A stretch of DNA of 51,970 nucleotides, from positions 66,449-118,418 of the forward strand of contig NZ_LODL01000039.1 of NCBI RefSeq assembly GCF_001551835.1. The letters run 5' to 3'. Below are positions 8,745 through 15,258 of this stretch, piece after piece. Position 1 is the stretch's first letter; each line of letters begins with the position of its first letter. The position numbers were made by a program, and so were the translations under genes. This stretch comes from Dechloromonas denitrificans. Lineage in GTDB: Bacteria; Pseudomonadota; Gammaproteobacteria; Burkholderiales; Rhodocyclaceae. Below the pieces are notes generated by a model. The model was not told where the DNA came from. It made no database searches and saw only the letters and a program-made list of their open reading frames with translations.

Positions 8745-8981
8745 CGCATTGTAGTGCAACAACCGTTGCTTGTGTAGTTGAAAGCGCAGCGGTGCGTTTA
8801 CCAAATTGCGCTGTAACTATCTGATTTTATGTGGTCGCAATGGTGTGTTTTCGGTGGCTTTGGAAGTGCCGATAGCAACCCTAAGCCGTTGAGCCTGAAT
8901 AGATAATGCTGAGCGTTCCCGCTGCACATGGTGTGCACGGTGCGTTAAGGGGCGGCGGCGGACGCCCAGTTCGTTCGGCGT

Positions 8982-9389
8982 TCAGCGCAATTCGCTATGG
9001 ATGCGGATCTCGCCGCTGAGCAGTTTGTGCATCGGACAGGCGTTGGCGATCTTCAGCAACTGGGCGCGCTGATCGTCGTCGAGCGTACCGAGCAGTTCGA
9101 TCCGGCGCACGATGTCGTTGCCGCTGTCGGGCTTGCCGGCCGGGTTGAGCTGCAGTTCGACCCGCACTTCGTCGAGCGGCCATTGCTTGCGCGCCGCCAC
9201 CATCTTGACGGTGATCGCGGTGCAGGCGCCGAGGCTGGCCAGCACCAAGTTCTCCGGCGTTGGTCCGGCATTGCCGCCGCCGGCCTCGAGCGGCTCGTCG
9301 GCCGCCCAGGCGTGACCCTGGTCGTCGGACAGTTCGACCCGATAGGGAACGGTTTTCAGGACGGCCTTGATCAGTGGTGTTCCAGACAT
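8982..9389 (-). CDS. OsmC/Ohr-family peroxide-related protein
   Basis: 135 residues, the usual size for the OsmC/Ohr family of thiol-dependent peroxidases. The two family cysteines are visible: C56 in LASLGACTAIT and C118 in ANACPMHK, as is the conserved GGGNAGPTPENLVLASLG segment preceding the first. Such proteins reduce organic hydroperoxides in the cytoplasm; which substrate this one uses cannot be read from sequence. The upstream AAA+ ATPase gene is 90 bp away on the same strand, and the pair may be co-transcribed. Confidence 0.9.
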   Translation of the reverse strand: MSGTPLIKAVLKTVPYRVELSDDQGHAWAADEPLEAGGGNAGPTPENLVLASLGACTAITVKMVAARKQWPLDEVRVELQLNPAGKPDSGNDIVRRIELLGTLDDDQRAQLLKIANACPMHKLLSGEIRIHSELR

Positions 9390-9479
9390 CAGCGCTCCCC
9401 TCTATCGAAAATGCCGGCCGGTGGCCGGCCTGAGTCAGACCGCCAGCGGCCGGCAGGGTTCGCGGCCCGGCTGCCGGGC

Positions 9480-10445
9480 CTAGAAACCGATCTTCCGGCT
9501 GCGCCCCATCCGGGCCTGTTCGAAGTCCCTGCCTTCCAGCCAGTTGCGGCCTTCCAGCTTGGCGGTGCCGAAGGCGGCGAGCAGGCGTTTGCGCATGTCG
9601 CGCGGCGGCAGCGCACCGAGGCGTTCGAGGACCGCTTCGTCGGCTTCGGGCGGGAAGCCCCAGTCGTGCTGGCTGACGATTTCGCGGTAGAGCGCGGCGG
9701 CGATGCTGATCGCGGCGTCGTGGTCGGGGCGCGGTACTTCGTAGACGTTCATCCGGTTGAGGATGGGTTCCGGGATTGAGCGTTCGTCGTTGGCCGTCGT
9801 TACCCACAGGATGTGCGAGGCATCGATGTCGATGTCGATGAATTCATCCTTGAAAGCGCGCGCGGTGTCCTTTTCGAGCAGGCCGTAGAGGGCGCCCATC
9901 GGGTCGTAGCGGGAATCGCCGCCGGCCTTGTCGACTTCGTCGAGCACCACGATGGGGTTGGCGAAGTCGCCATGCACCAAAGTGTGCGCCACCTTGCCCG
10001 GCTTGGCGTTGCTCCACTGCGAGGAGGCGCCGGACAGCACCCAGCCGGCGGTCAGCGAGCTCATCGAGATGAATTCGTGGCCGGTACCGAGGCGGGCCGC
10101 CAGTTCGCGGGCGAAATGGGTCTTGCCGATGCCGGGTTCGCCGAGCAGCAGGATGGGCGTGAAGCTCATCGGTTCGTTGCCGGCGACCGACAGCGCGACG
10201 TATTTGCGCAGGTCGTCGATGACGTCGCTGAAGTTGGGGCAGCTGTCGTAGAGCTCGTCGATCATGTCGGCGCCGGTCGGGCGGACCAAGAAGCGGCCGC
10301 CGCCGCGCTGTTTCATCTTGTCGTAGAGCGTCGCCAGCGCTTCATTGCGGTTGCCGGCCGCCTCTTCCATGGCGCGCTCGATGGCGCCTACGTCGTAGAT
10401 GGTACGTTCCTCGGCGACCGAGAGTCGGATGTCGCTGTGTGCCAT
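9480..10445 (-). CDS. Lon-like AAA+ ATPase without protease domain
   Basis: 321 residues. Walker A GEPGIGKT at 102-109 and Walker B VVLDEVDK (D169, E170) are clear, followed by a sensor-1-like WVTTAND and an arginine-finger region (PEPILNRMNVYEV), giving one AAA+ module resembling the ATPase part of Lon. No proteolytic Ser-Lys domain follows; the C-terminus (residues about 270-321) is short and ends in a basic tail. The start at 10445 is chosen because GGAGGAA sits seven bases upstream; a further ATG at 10487 lacks this. Substrate unknown; a remodelling or chaperone role is a family-level guess. Confidence 0.8.
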   Translation of the reverse strand: MAHSDIRLSVAEERTIYDVGAIERAMEEAAGNRNEALATLYDKMKQRGGGRFLVRPTGADMIDELYDSCPNFSDVIDDLRKYVALSVAGNEPMSFTPILLLGEPGIGKTHFARELAARLGTGHEFISMSSLTAGWVLSGASSQWSNAKPGKVAHTLVHGDFANPIVVLDEVDKAGGDSRYDPMGALYGLLEKDTARAFKDEFIDIDIDASHILWVTTANDERSIPEPILNRMNVYEVPRPDHDAAISIAAALYREIVSQHDWGFPPEADEAVLERLGALPPRDMRKRLLAAFGTAKLEGRNWLEGRDFEQARMGRSRKIGF

Positions 10446-10638
10446 GATGACTTCCTCCATGTGCTCTGTGACCAGATAACGGATCAAGCGTTCTGCAGGT
10501 TAAGTCAAGCATATCCCGTTCCTGCTTTTGAGGAGCCGGGGAAGGCGTGGCAGCGTGGGGTGGCTGGCGGCCTTGTCTGAAAAATGCCAATTTTTGCCGG
10601 TCGACCGCAGCAATCCGACAATTGGCGCCCGCGGCGCC

Positions 10639-11031
10639 TCAGTGTTCCGGGTAGAGCAGGTCCTGGGCGAGTTCGAACAGTTCGCGTTCCTCAAAGCGGA
10701 CGTGATCGTTGAGCAGGGTGGCGAAGCGGCTCAGCTTGCTGCCGTCGGCGGCGCTCAGTTGCTGGTTGAGGGCGCGCAGTTCGGCATGTTCGTCGAGGGT
10801 GCGCTTGACCAGGGTTTCGCCGCCGGCCTTGGCCAGCGCCGGCAGCAGGTCGGTTTCCTCGACCTGGAAATGCGGTTCGAGGGCCTCGGCGAACAGGGCG
10901 TTGATCTTTTCCGCCGCTTCGCCGATCGCCGTCGGGTTGCCGGAATCGCTGGCGAAGCGGGCTTGCCGGGCCAGTTTGAGCGCGATGTGGTGCTCGCGGG
11001 AAAGTTGCTGCAGGGCGGCATGGCGTTTCAT
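10639..11031 (-). CDS. Hemerythrin-like HHE domain protein
   Basis: 130 residues forming an HHE four-helix bundle. Candidate di-iron ligands are the His of REHHIALKLAR, the His/Glu of EPHFQVEETDLLPAL, the His of LDEHAELRAL and the His/Glu of LNDHVRFEERELFEL. Such proteins bind O2 or NO or help repair nitrosated iron centres. The ATG overlaps the stop of the NnrS-like gene by four bases, so the two are translationally coupled. With the DUF59 gene they form a three-gene operon. The long in-frame extension upstream (open to 11643) is a shadow of the NnrS-like gene. Confidence 0.85.
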   Translation of the reverse strand: MKRHAALQQLSREHHIALKLARQARFASDSGNPTAIGEAAEKINALFAEALEPHFQVEETDLLPALAKAGGETLVKRTLDEHAELRALNQQLSAADGSKLSRFATLLNDHVRFEERELFELAQDLLYPEH

Positions 11032-12104
11032 CGTGGACCTCGTTGGGCATTGCGGCGAACCAGCGTCACCAGGGTGGCAATGAAAATCAGCAGGACCAGG
11101 CCATTGAGCAACGCCCCGTGCTGGCGCAGGGCAAAACGCTCGCTCAGGCCGCCGAAGACGCGCAGGGCCAGGCTCAGGTGGAGCAGGACCAGCGGCAGGT
11201 AAAGGGCCGGGTGGTAGGGAATCTTGATGCGGGTGACGGCCGGGAAAATGATCGGAGCGTGGCCGAAGACCATCGCAAAGACGAAGCCGAGGCTGATCGC
11301 GTGCAGCGCGGCGTCGCGCCACGGGTGGCCGGGGCTGAAGGCGCCGGCCAGGCCGAGCAGGCCGGCGGCGGCCAGCCAGGCGTAGCCGGAGAGCAGGCAG
11401 GCGGCGATGAAGCGGGTCAGGCCGGCGGTCTTGATATTGCGCCGGGCGATGTCGTAGCGCAGCAGCCAGCCGGCAAGGGCGAGCAGGCCGCCGCCAAACA
11501 GCGGCTGGCTGCCGAACGCGGCGGCGCCGAGCAGGGCGGCGACGATGCCGATGAACAGCCGCTGGGCGATTGGCGGCGTGGGCAGGAAACGGGTCAGTTC
11601 CAGGCGTTCGCCGGCAATGGTCAGGACCAGGAAAAGCAGCCACCAGGCGATGCCCGCGTTCACGTCGCCGGTCAATAGCCAGAGTCCGTTGCCGACCAGC
11701 CAGCAGGCAGCGGCCAGGGTGAGGACGACGGTGAAGGCGGCGACCTGGCGGCGCAGGGCGACGCCGCTGGCGGCGATCAAACCGAGGGCGGCGAGGCTGC
11801 CCAGGGTCTGGCCGATGAGGAGCGGCGCCCCGGCGAGCAGGGTGAGACCGCCGGCGCCGGCGGCCAGCGGCGCCAGATAGGCCCAGCGGCGGCCGGCGGC
11901 GACGGCGCGTTCGAGGCTGATCACGGTGCCGAAAAAGGCGGTGATCATCAGCGGGCCGTGCACGCCGGCGGCCTGGGCGGCCGCTGTCGGTACCTCCCAG
12001 CCGAGCCGGGCGAGGCCGGCCAGCACGCCGCCGAGCAGCGACAGCATGCCGAAAAAGAGCAGCGGCAGACGGCCGCCCGGGCGCAGGTCGCCGCTGGCGC
12101 TCAT
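11028..12104 (-). CDS. NnrS-like polytopic membrane protein
   Basis: 358 residues, almost entirely hydrophobic with about 11-12 predicted membrane spans. Early His-containing segment VHGPLMITAFFGTVISLERAVA and late HAISLGFVFAMVFGHAPIIFPAV resemble the NnrS family, heme/copper membrane proteins linked to nitric-oxide resistance in denitrifiers. It is coupled by four-base overlaps to the DUF59 gene upstream and the hemerythrin gene downstream. The family call rests on topology, His placement and neighbours, so it is less sure than its neighbours' calls. Confidence 0.7.
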   Translation of the reverse strand: MSASGDLRPGGRLPLLFFGMLSLLGGVLAGLARLGWEVPTAAAQAAGVHGPLMITAFFGTVISLERAVAAGRRWAYLAPLAAGAGGLTLLAGAPLLIGQTLGSLAALGLIAASGVALRRQVAAFTVVLTLAAACWLVGNGLWLLTGDVNAGIAWWLLFLVLTIAGERLELTRFLPTPPIAQRLFIGIVAALLGAAAFGSQPLFGGGLLALAGWLLRYDIARRNIKTAGLTRFIAACLLSGYAWLAAAGLLGLAGAFSPGHPWRDAALHAISLGFVFAMVFGHAPIIFPAVTRIKIPYHPALYLPLVLLHLSLALRVFGGLSERFALRQHGALLNGLVLLIFIATLVTLVRRNAQRGPR

Positions 12105-12427
12105 GGCGTCGGTTCAGCGTCCCAGCCCAGGCTGAGGCGGCATTTTTCGCTCATCATTGCCGGCGTCCACGGCGGTTCCCAGACCAGGCGGATTTCCGGC
12201 TGCCAGTCTTCGGGCAGGATGCGGTCGAGTTCGCTGTAGGCGTCGTCGATGATCATCTCGCCCATCGGGCAGGCCGGCGAGGTCATCGTCATTTCGATCA
12301 GCAGTTGCGGGGCATCGATCTCGATGCGGTAGATCAGGCCGAGATCGACGATATTGGCCCCGACTTCGGGGTCGACCACCTTGCGCAGGGCTTTGCGGAT
12401 CAGTTCGGTATCAGGGGCAGCGGTCAT
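12101..12427 (-). CDS. DUF59/MIP18-family Fe-S assembly factor
   Basis: 108 residues. It has the MIP18/PaaD/SufT-like core: KALRKVVDPEVGANIVDLGLIY near the N-terminus and the conserved cysteine in MTSPACPMGEMI around residue 53. Members help load or repair Fe-S clusters. It is the first gene of a minus-strand operon with NnrS-like and hemerythrin genes, which suggests a role in protecting or rebuilding Fe-S proteins under nitrosative stress. It diverges from nikR, 78 bp apart; no FNR- or NsrR-type site was evident by eye in that gap. Confidence 0.85.
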   Translation of the reverse strand: MTAAPDTELIRKALRKVVDPEVGANIVDLGLIYRIEIDAPQLLIEMTMTSPACPMGEMIIDDAYSELDRILPEDWQPEIRLVWEPPWTPAMMSEKCRLSLGWDAEPTP

Positions 12428-12505
12428 CGGGGGCAGACGTTAGAATGCGATGCAGGACATGCTAGCACCGGTGTCGCGGCGGAAATTTAGCAGGGAGCAA
12501 AGAAC

Positions 12506-12970
12506 ATGGAACGCTTCACCATTTCACTGGACGAGGCCTTGGCGAAACAGTTCGACGAACTGATCGCGGCGCGCGGCTACAGCAACCGCTCGGAAGCGGT
12601 ACGCGACCTGATTCGCGGCGCCATCGAGAGCGACCGCCAGCGCGACCCGCCGGCCGGCCATTGCGTCGCCAACCTGTCCTACGTCTACAACCACCACGAG
12701 CGCGAGCTGGCCGAACGGCTGACCGGGTTGCAGCACGACCATCACGACCTGACGGTGGCGGCGCTGCACAGCCATCTCGATCACGACAACTGCCTGGAAT
12801 CGGTCATTTTGAAAGGGTCGACCGCTGCCGTCCGGCAGTTCGCCGATGCCCTGATGGCCGAGCGTGGCGTTCGCCACGGCAAGCTCAACGTCATCGCCCT
12901 CGAAGCCGAACAGCACCACGCCCACGACGAACACGGCGCCGCGCATGTCCACTACCGTCCCGCCCGCTGA
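12506..12970 (+). CDS. nikR: Nickel-responsive regulator NikR
   Basis: 154 residues: a ribbon-helix-helix DNA-binding domain (MERFTISLDEALAKQFDELI..., residues 1-45) followed by the ACT-like Ni-binding domain. The four high-affinity nickel ligands of the E. coli protein map to H77, H88, H90 and C96 (LHSHLDHDNC segment). The C-terminus is unusually His-rich (EQHHAHDEHGAAHVH), possibly an extra metal-storage tail. AGGGAG precedes the ATG. NikR normally represses nickel uptake when nickel is sufficient; a matching operator lies at 14370-14396 before the nickel permease two genes downstream. It overlaps the HoxJ-like gene by 26 bases. Confidence 0.93.
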   Translation: MERFTISLDEALAKQFDELIAARGYSNRSEAVRDLIRGAIESDRQRDPPAGHCVANLSYVYNHHERELAERLTGLQHDHHDLTVAALHSHLDHDNCLESVILKGSTAAVRQFADALMAERGVRHGKLNVIALEAEQHHAHDEHGAAHVHYRPAR

Positions 12971-14300
12971 GCCTGAGAGCGGCGATGGCGGCTCGCCCTT
13001 GCCGCCGGGCGGCGAGCAGGCCTGGATCGAGGTCATCCAGAAGATGGACGAGGTCTATAACGACCTCCTCCAGTACGAAGTGGCGCTGGAAGAAAAGAAT
13101 GCGGCGCTCGAAGAGTCGCACCAGTTCATCGAGAGCGTGCTCGCCTCGATGTCCGACATCCTGATCGTCTGCGACCGCAACGGCGGCATCGAAGAGGTCA
13201 ATCCCTCGCTCTGCCATATCACTGGCAAGACGGCCGAAGGCCTGCTGGGAACGGCGCTCTTCGAGCTTTTCGCCGATGCGGCCGAGCAGGCCAAGGCCCG
13301 TGAAGTCTTTGCCCGCTATGGCCGGGAAGGCGTGCACGACTGCGAGTTCTTTTTGCGGGCCGGCGACGGGTCGACCGTGCCGGTCTCGATGAACTGCACG
13401 CCGCGTGTCTCGCAGACCGGCAAGCTGATGGGTATGGTCGTCACCGGCCGCCCGGTCGGCGAACTGCGCCGCGCCTACTCGGCGCTGCGCCAGGCGCACG
13501 ACGATCTGAAGCGGACGCAGGGCCAGTTGCTGCACGCCGAGAAGATGGTCTCGCTCGGTCGGCTGGTGGCCGGCGTCGCCCACGAATTGAACAATCCGAT
13601 CAGCTTCGTGCTCGGCAACGTGCTGTCGCTGCAGCGTTACGCCAGCCGCCTGGAAAGCTATCTCGGCACCGTCCATGCCAGCGCCGCGGCGGACGACGCC
13701 GCCGTGCAGGACATGCGCCAGCAGTTGCGCATCGACCGCATCCTGGCCGACATGCCGCACCTGATCGACGGCATGATCGAGGGCGCCGAGCGGACACGCG
13801 ACATTGTCGATGCGCTGAAGCGCTTCTCGGCAGTGGACAAGATGACGCCGGAGCAGGTCAGCCTGAATGAGGTGGTCGAGCGTTCGGTGCGCTGGGTGGT
13901 GCAGAGTGCCGCGGCCCGCTTTGCAGTCGAGGTCGATCTGCCGCCCAAGCTGGTTTGCCCCGGCTCCTCCGGGCAGTTGCAGCAGGTGGTGATGAATCTG
14001 GTGCAGAACGCTTGCGACGCAACGGCCGGCCAGCCGACGGCGCAATTGAAGATCGTCGGCGCGATCGAGGCGGGGCGCGCCGTGCTGCGTTTCATTGACA
14101 ACGGCCCGGGCATTCCCGCCGAGCATCTCGGTCGCCTGTTCGAGCCCTTCTTCACGACCAAGCCGGTCGGCCAGGGCACCGGGCTCGGCCTGTCGATCAG
14201 CTACGGCATCGTCGACCGGCACGGCGGGACACTAACGGCACACAACGCCGCGACGGGCGGAGCGGAATTCATTCTTGCACTGCCGGTGGAAAGCCGCTGA
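12945..14300 (+). CDS. hoxJ: HoxJ/HupT-like sensor histidine kinase
   Basis: 451 residues and no membrane segments, so a soluble kinase. A coiled-coil-like start (30-60) leads into a PAS domain (about 62-170), then a dimerisation/phosphoacceptor domain with H213 (VAHELNNPISFVLGN) and an HATPase domain with N (NLVQNACDA), G1 (DNGPGIP), F (FEPFFTTK) and G2 (GTGLGLSI) boxes. The HELNNPISFVLGN region resembles HupT/HoxJ, the kinase controlled by the HoxBC hydrogenase. That partner and HoxA are present at 3.3-7.2 kb, and no other kinase gene is in the window. The ATG at 12945 overlaps nikR; a later start near 13044 is possible. The HoxJ assignment is inference; the kinase class is certain. Confidence 0.8.
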   Translation: MSTTVPPAEPESGDGGSPLPPGGEQAWIEVIQKMDEVYNDLLQYEVALEEKNAALEESHQFIESVLASMSDILIVCDRNGGIEEVNPSLCHITGKTAEGLLGTALFELFADAAEQAKAREVFARYGREGVHDCEFFLRAGDGSTVPVSMNCTPRVSQTGKLMGMVVTGRPVGELRRAYSALRQAHDDLKRTQGQLLHAEKMVSLGRLVAGVAHELNNPISFVLGNVLSLQRYASRLESYLGTVHASAAADDAAVQDMRQQLRIDRILADMPHLIDGMIEGAERTRDIVDALKRFSAVDKMTPEQVSLNEVVERSVRWVVQSAAARFAVEVDLPPKLVCPGSSGQLQQVVMNLVQNACDATAGQPTAQLKIVGAIEAGRAVLRFIDNGPGIPAEHLGRLFEPFFTTKPVGQGTGLGLSISYGIVDRHGGTLTAHNAATGGAEFILALPVESR

Positions 14301-14356
14301 CCACCTGGGCGGGGCGATCAAAGGCCGAGGTCAATACGAACAATGACTTATTGATC

Positions 14357-14372
14357 TGGCACAGTCCTTGTA
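14357..14372 (+). promoter_or_regulatory. Sigma54 (-24/-12) promoter upstream of the nickel permease
   Basis: TGGCACAGTCCTTGTA has the -24 GG at 14358-14359 and the -12 position at 14370-14371, exactly ten bases between. It matches the sigma54 consensus except for T instead of C in the -12 GC. It lies 32 bases before the permease ATG. HoxA, encoded in the window, carries the GAFTGA loop needed to act at such promoters. Confidence 0.75.
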
Positions 14373-14396
14373 TGAAGATGACTAAAATTTTCATAC
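14370..14396. promoter_or_regulatory. NikR-type operator overlapping the -12 element
   Basis: GTATGA (14370-14375) and TCATAC (14391-14396) form an inverted repeat separated by 15 bases. The half sites equal those of the E. coli NikR box (GTATGA-N16-TCATAC), with a spacer one base shorter. Extended arms CTTGTATGA/TCATACGAG agree at 8 of 9 positions. The left half overlaps the -12 element and the right half ends seven bases before the permease start codon, ideal for repression by nickel-loaded NikR. Confidence 0.75.
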
Positions 14397-14403
14397 GAGC
14401 GCC

Positions 14404-15213
14404 ATGGAAACCCTGCCCACCGACTGGCTGTCGCTGCTGATCCTGACCTTCGTGCTCGGCATGAAGCACGGTTTCGATGCCGACCATCTCGCCACCATCG
14501 ACGGCCTGACCCGCTACAACGCCCACCGTCAGCCGCGCTTGGCGCGCTACTGCGGCACCCTCTTCTCGCTCGGCCACGGCGCGGTGGTGATGGCCATCGC
14601 CCTCGGCGTTTCGGCGCTGGCCGGGCAATGGGAAGTACCGGAATGGTTCGGCGTGCTCGGCGCAGTGATCTCGATCGCTTTCCTGGTCGCCCTGGGCAGC
14701 CTGAACCTCGCCGCCGTGCTGCGCGCCGGCCCCGATCAGCTGGTGCAGCCGGTCGGCCTGAAAGGGCGCCTGCTTGGCAGCCTGCGCCAAGTTTCGCACC
14801 CGGCGCTGATCGCTCTGGTCGGAGCGCTGTTCGCGCTCTCCTTCGACACGCTGTCGCAAGCCGCCTTCTTCGCGCTGACCGCCAGCCAGTTCGGCGGCTG
14901 GCAGCATGCCTTGCTGCTGGCGATGCTGTTCATGCTCGGCATGCTGCTCACCGACGGCATCAACGGTTTGTGGATTGCCCGGCTGATCGCCCGCGCCGAT
15001 CAGGTGGCGCTGATCGCCTCGCGCGTCATGGGGCTGGTGGTCTCCGGCGTCAGCCTGCTGGTCGCCGCCTTTGGCGCCGCCAAGCTGCTGTCGCCGGCGG
15101 TCGACGCCTGGAGCGAAGGCAAGGAGCTGGTTTTCGGCTTTCTGCTGGTGGCGATCATCGCCCTCAGTTTTCTCGCAGCGCTGCGCCTGACGCGGCGACC
15201 CGTGGCGGTCTGA
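14404..15213 (+). CDS. hoxN: NiCoT-family nickel (cobalt) permease, HoxN-like
   Basis: 269 residues with about 7-8 membrane spans. The signature motif LGMKHGFDADHLATID near residues 18-34 contains the HX4DH metal-selectivity pattern of NiCoT permeases, and LFSLGHGAVV near residue 58 is the second conserved His motif. A loop of charged residues near 110-130 follows the family layout. It imports Ni2+ for hydrogenase assembly. It has its own sigma54/NikR-controlled promoter and is followed by a strong terminator. Nickel rather than cobalt specificity is inferred from nikR and the hydrogenase genes. Confidence 0.9.
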   Translation: METLPTDWLSLLILTFVLGMKHGFDADHLATIDGLTRYNAHRQPRLARYCGTLFSLGHGAVVMAIALGVSALAGQWEVPEWFGVLGAVISIAFLVALGSLNLAAVLRAGPDQLVQPVGLKGRLLGSLRQVSHPALIALVGALFALSFDTLSQAAFFALTASQFGGWQHALLLAMLFMLGMLLTDGINGLWIARLIARADQVALIASRVMGLVVSGVSLLVAAFGAAKLLSPAVDAWSEGKELVFGFLLVAIIALSFLAALRLTRRPVAV

Positions 15214-15231
15214 GCACTCATTCAGGGAGAT

Positions 15232-15254
15232 GGCCGGGGTACCGGCCTTTTTTT
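15232..15254 (+). terminator. Intrinsic terminator after the nickel permease
   Basis: Perfect GGCCGG (15232-15237)/CCGGCC (15242-15247) stem with GGTA loop followed by seven Ts (15248-15254). The T run ends only four bases before the start codon of the next gene. Confidence 0.85.
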
Positions 15255-15258
15255 GGCG

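Noticed and set aside
8699..8749. Signal peptide at the N-terminus of the HipA-like kinase
   Set aside because: The hydrophobic FT-x-L stretch is produced by the 12-bp DNA repeat; the kinase family is cytoplasmic and the later ATG fits.
12891..14222. 443-codon minus-strand open frame opposite the histidine kinase
   Set aside because: Composition typical of a shadow; the plus-strand kinase motifs are complete.
14340..14403. Second sigma54 promoter before hoxX or hypE
   Set aside because: No GG-N10-GC element was found in 1-217 or 1491-1653 on the plus strand.
15253..15258. TTG at 15253 as start of the TonB receptor
   Set aside because: It lies within the terminator T run; the ATG two codons later begins a normal signal peptide.
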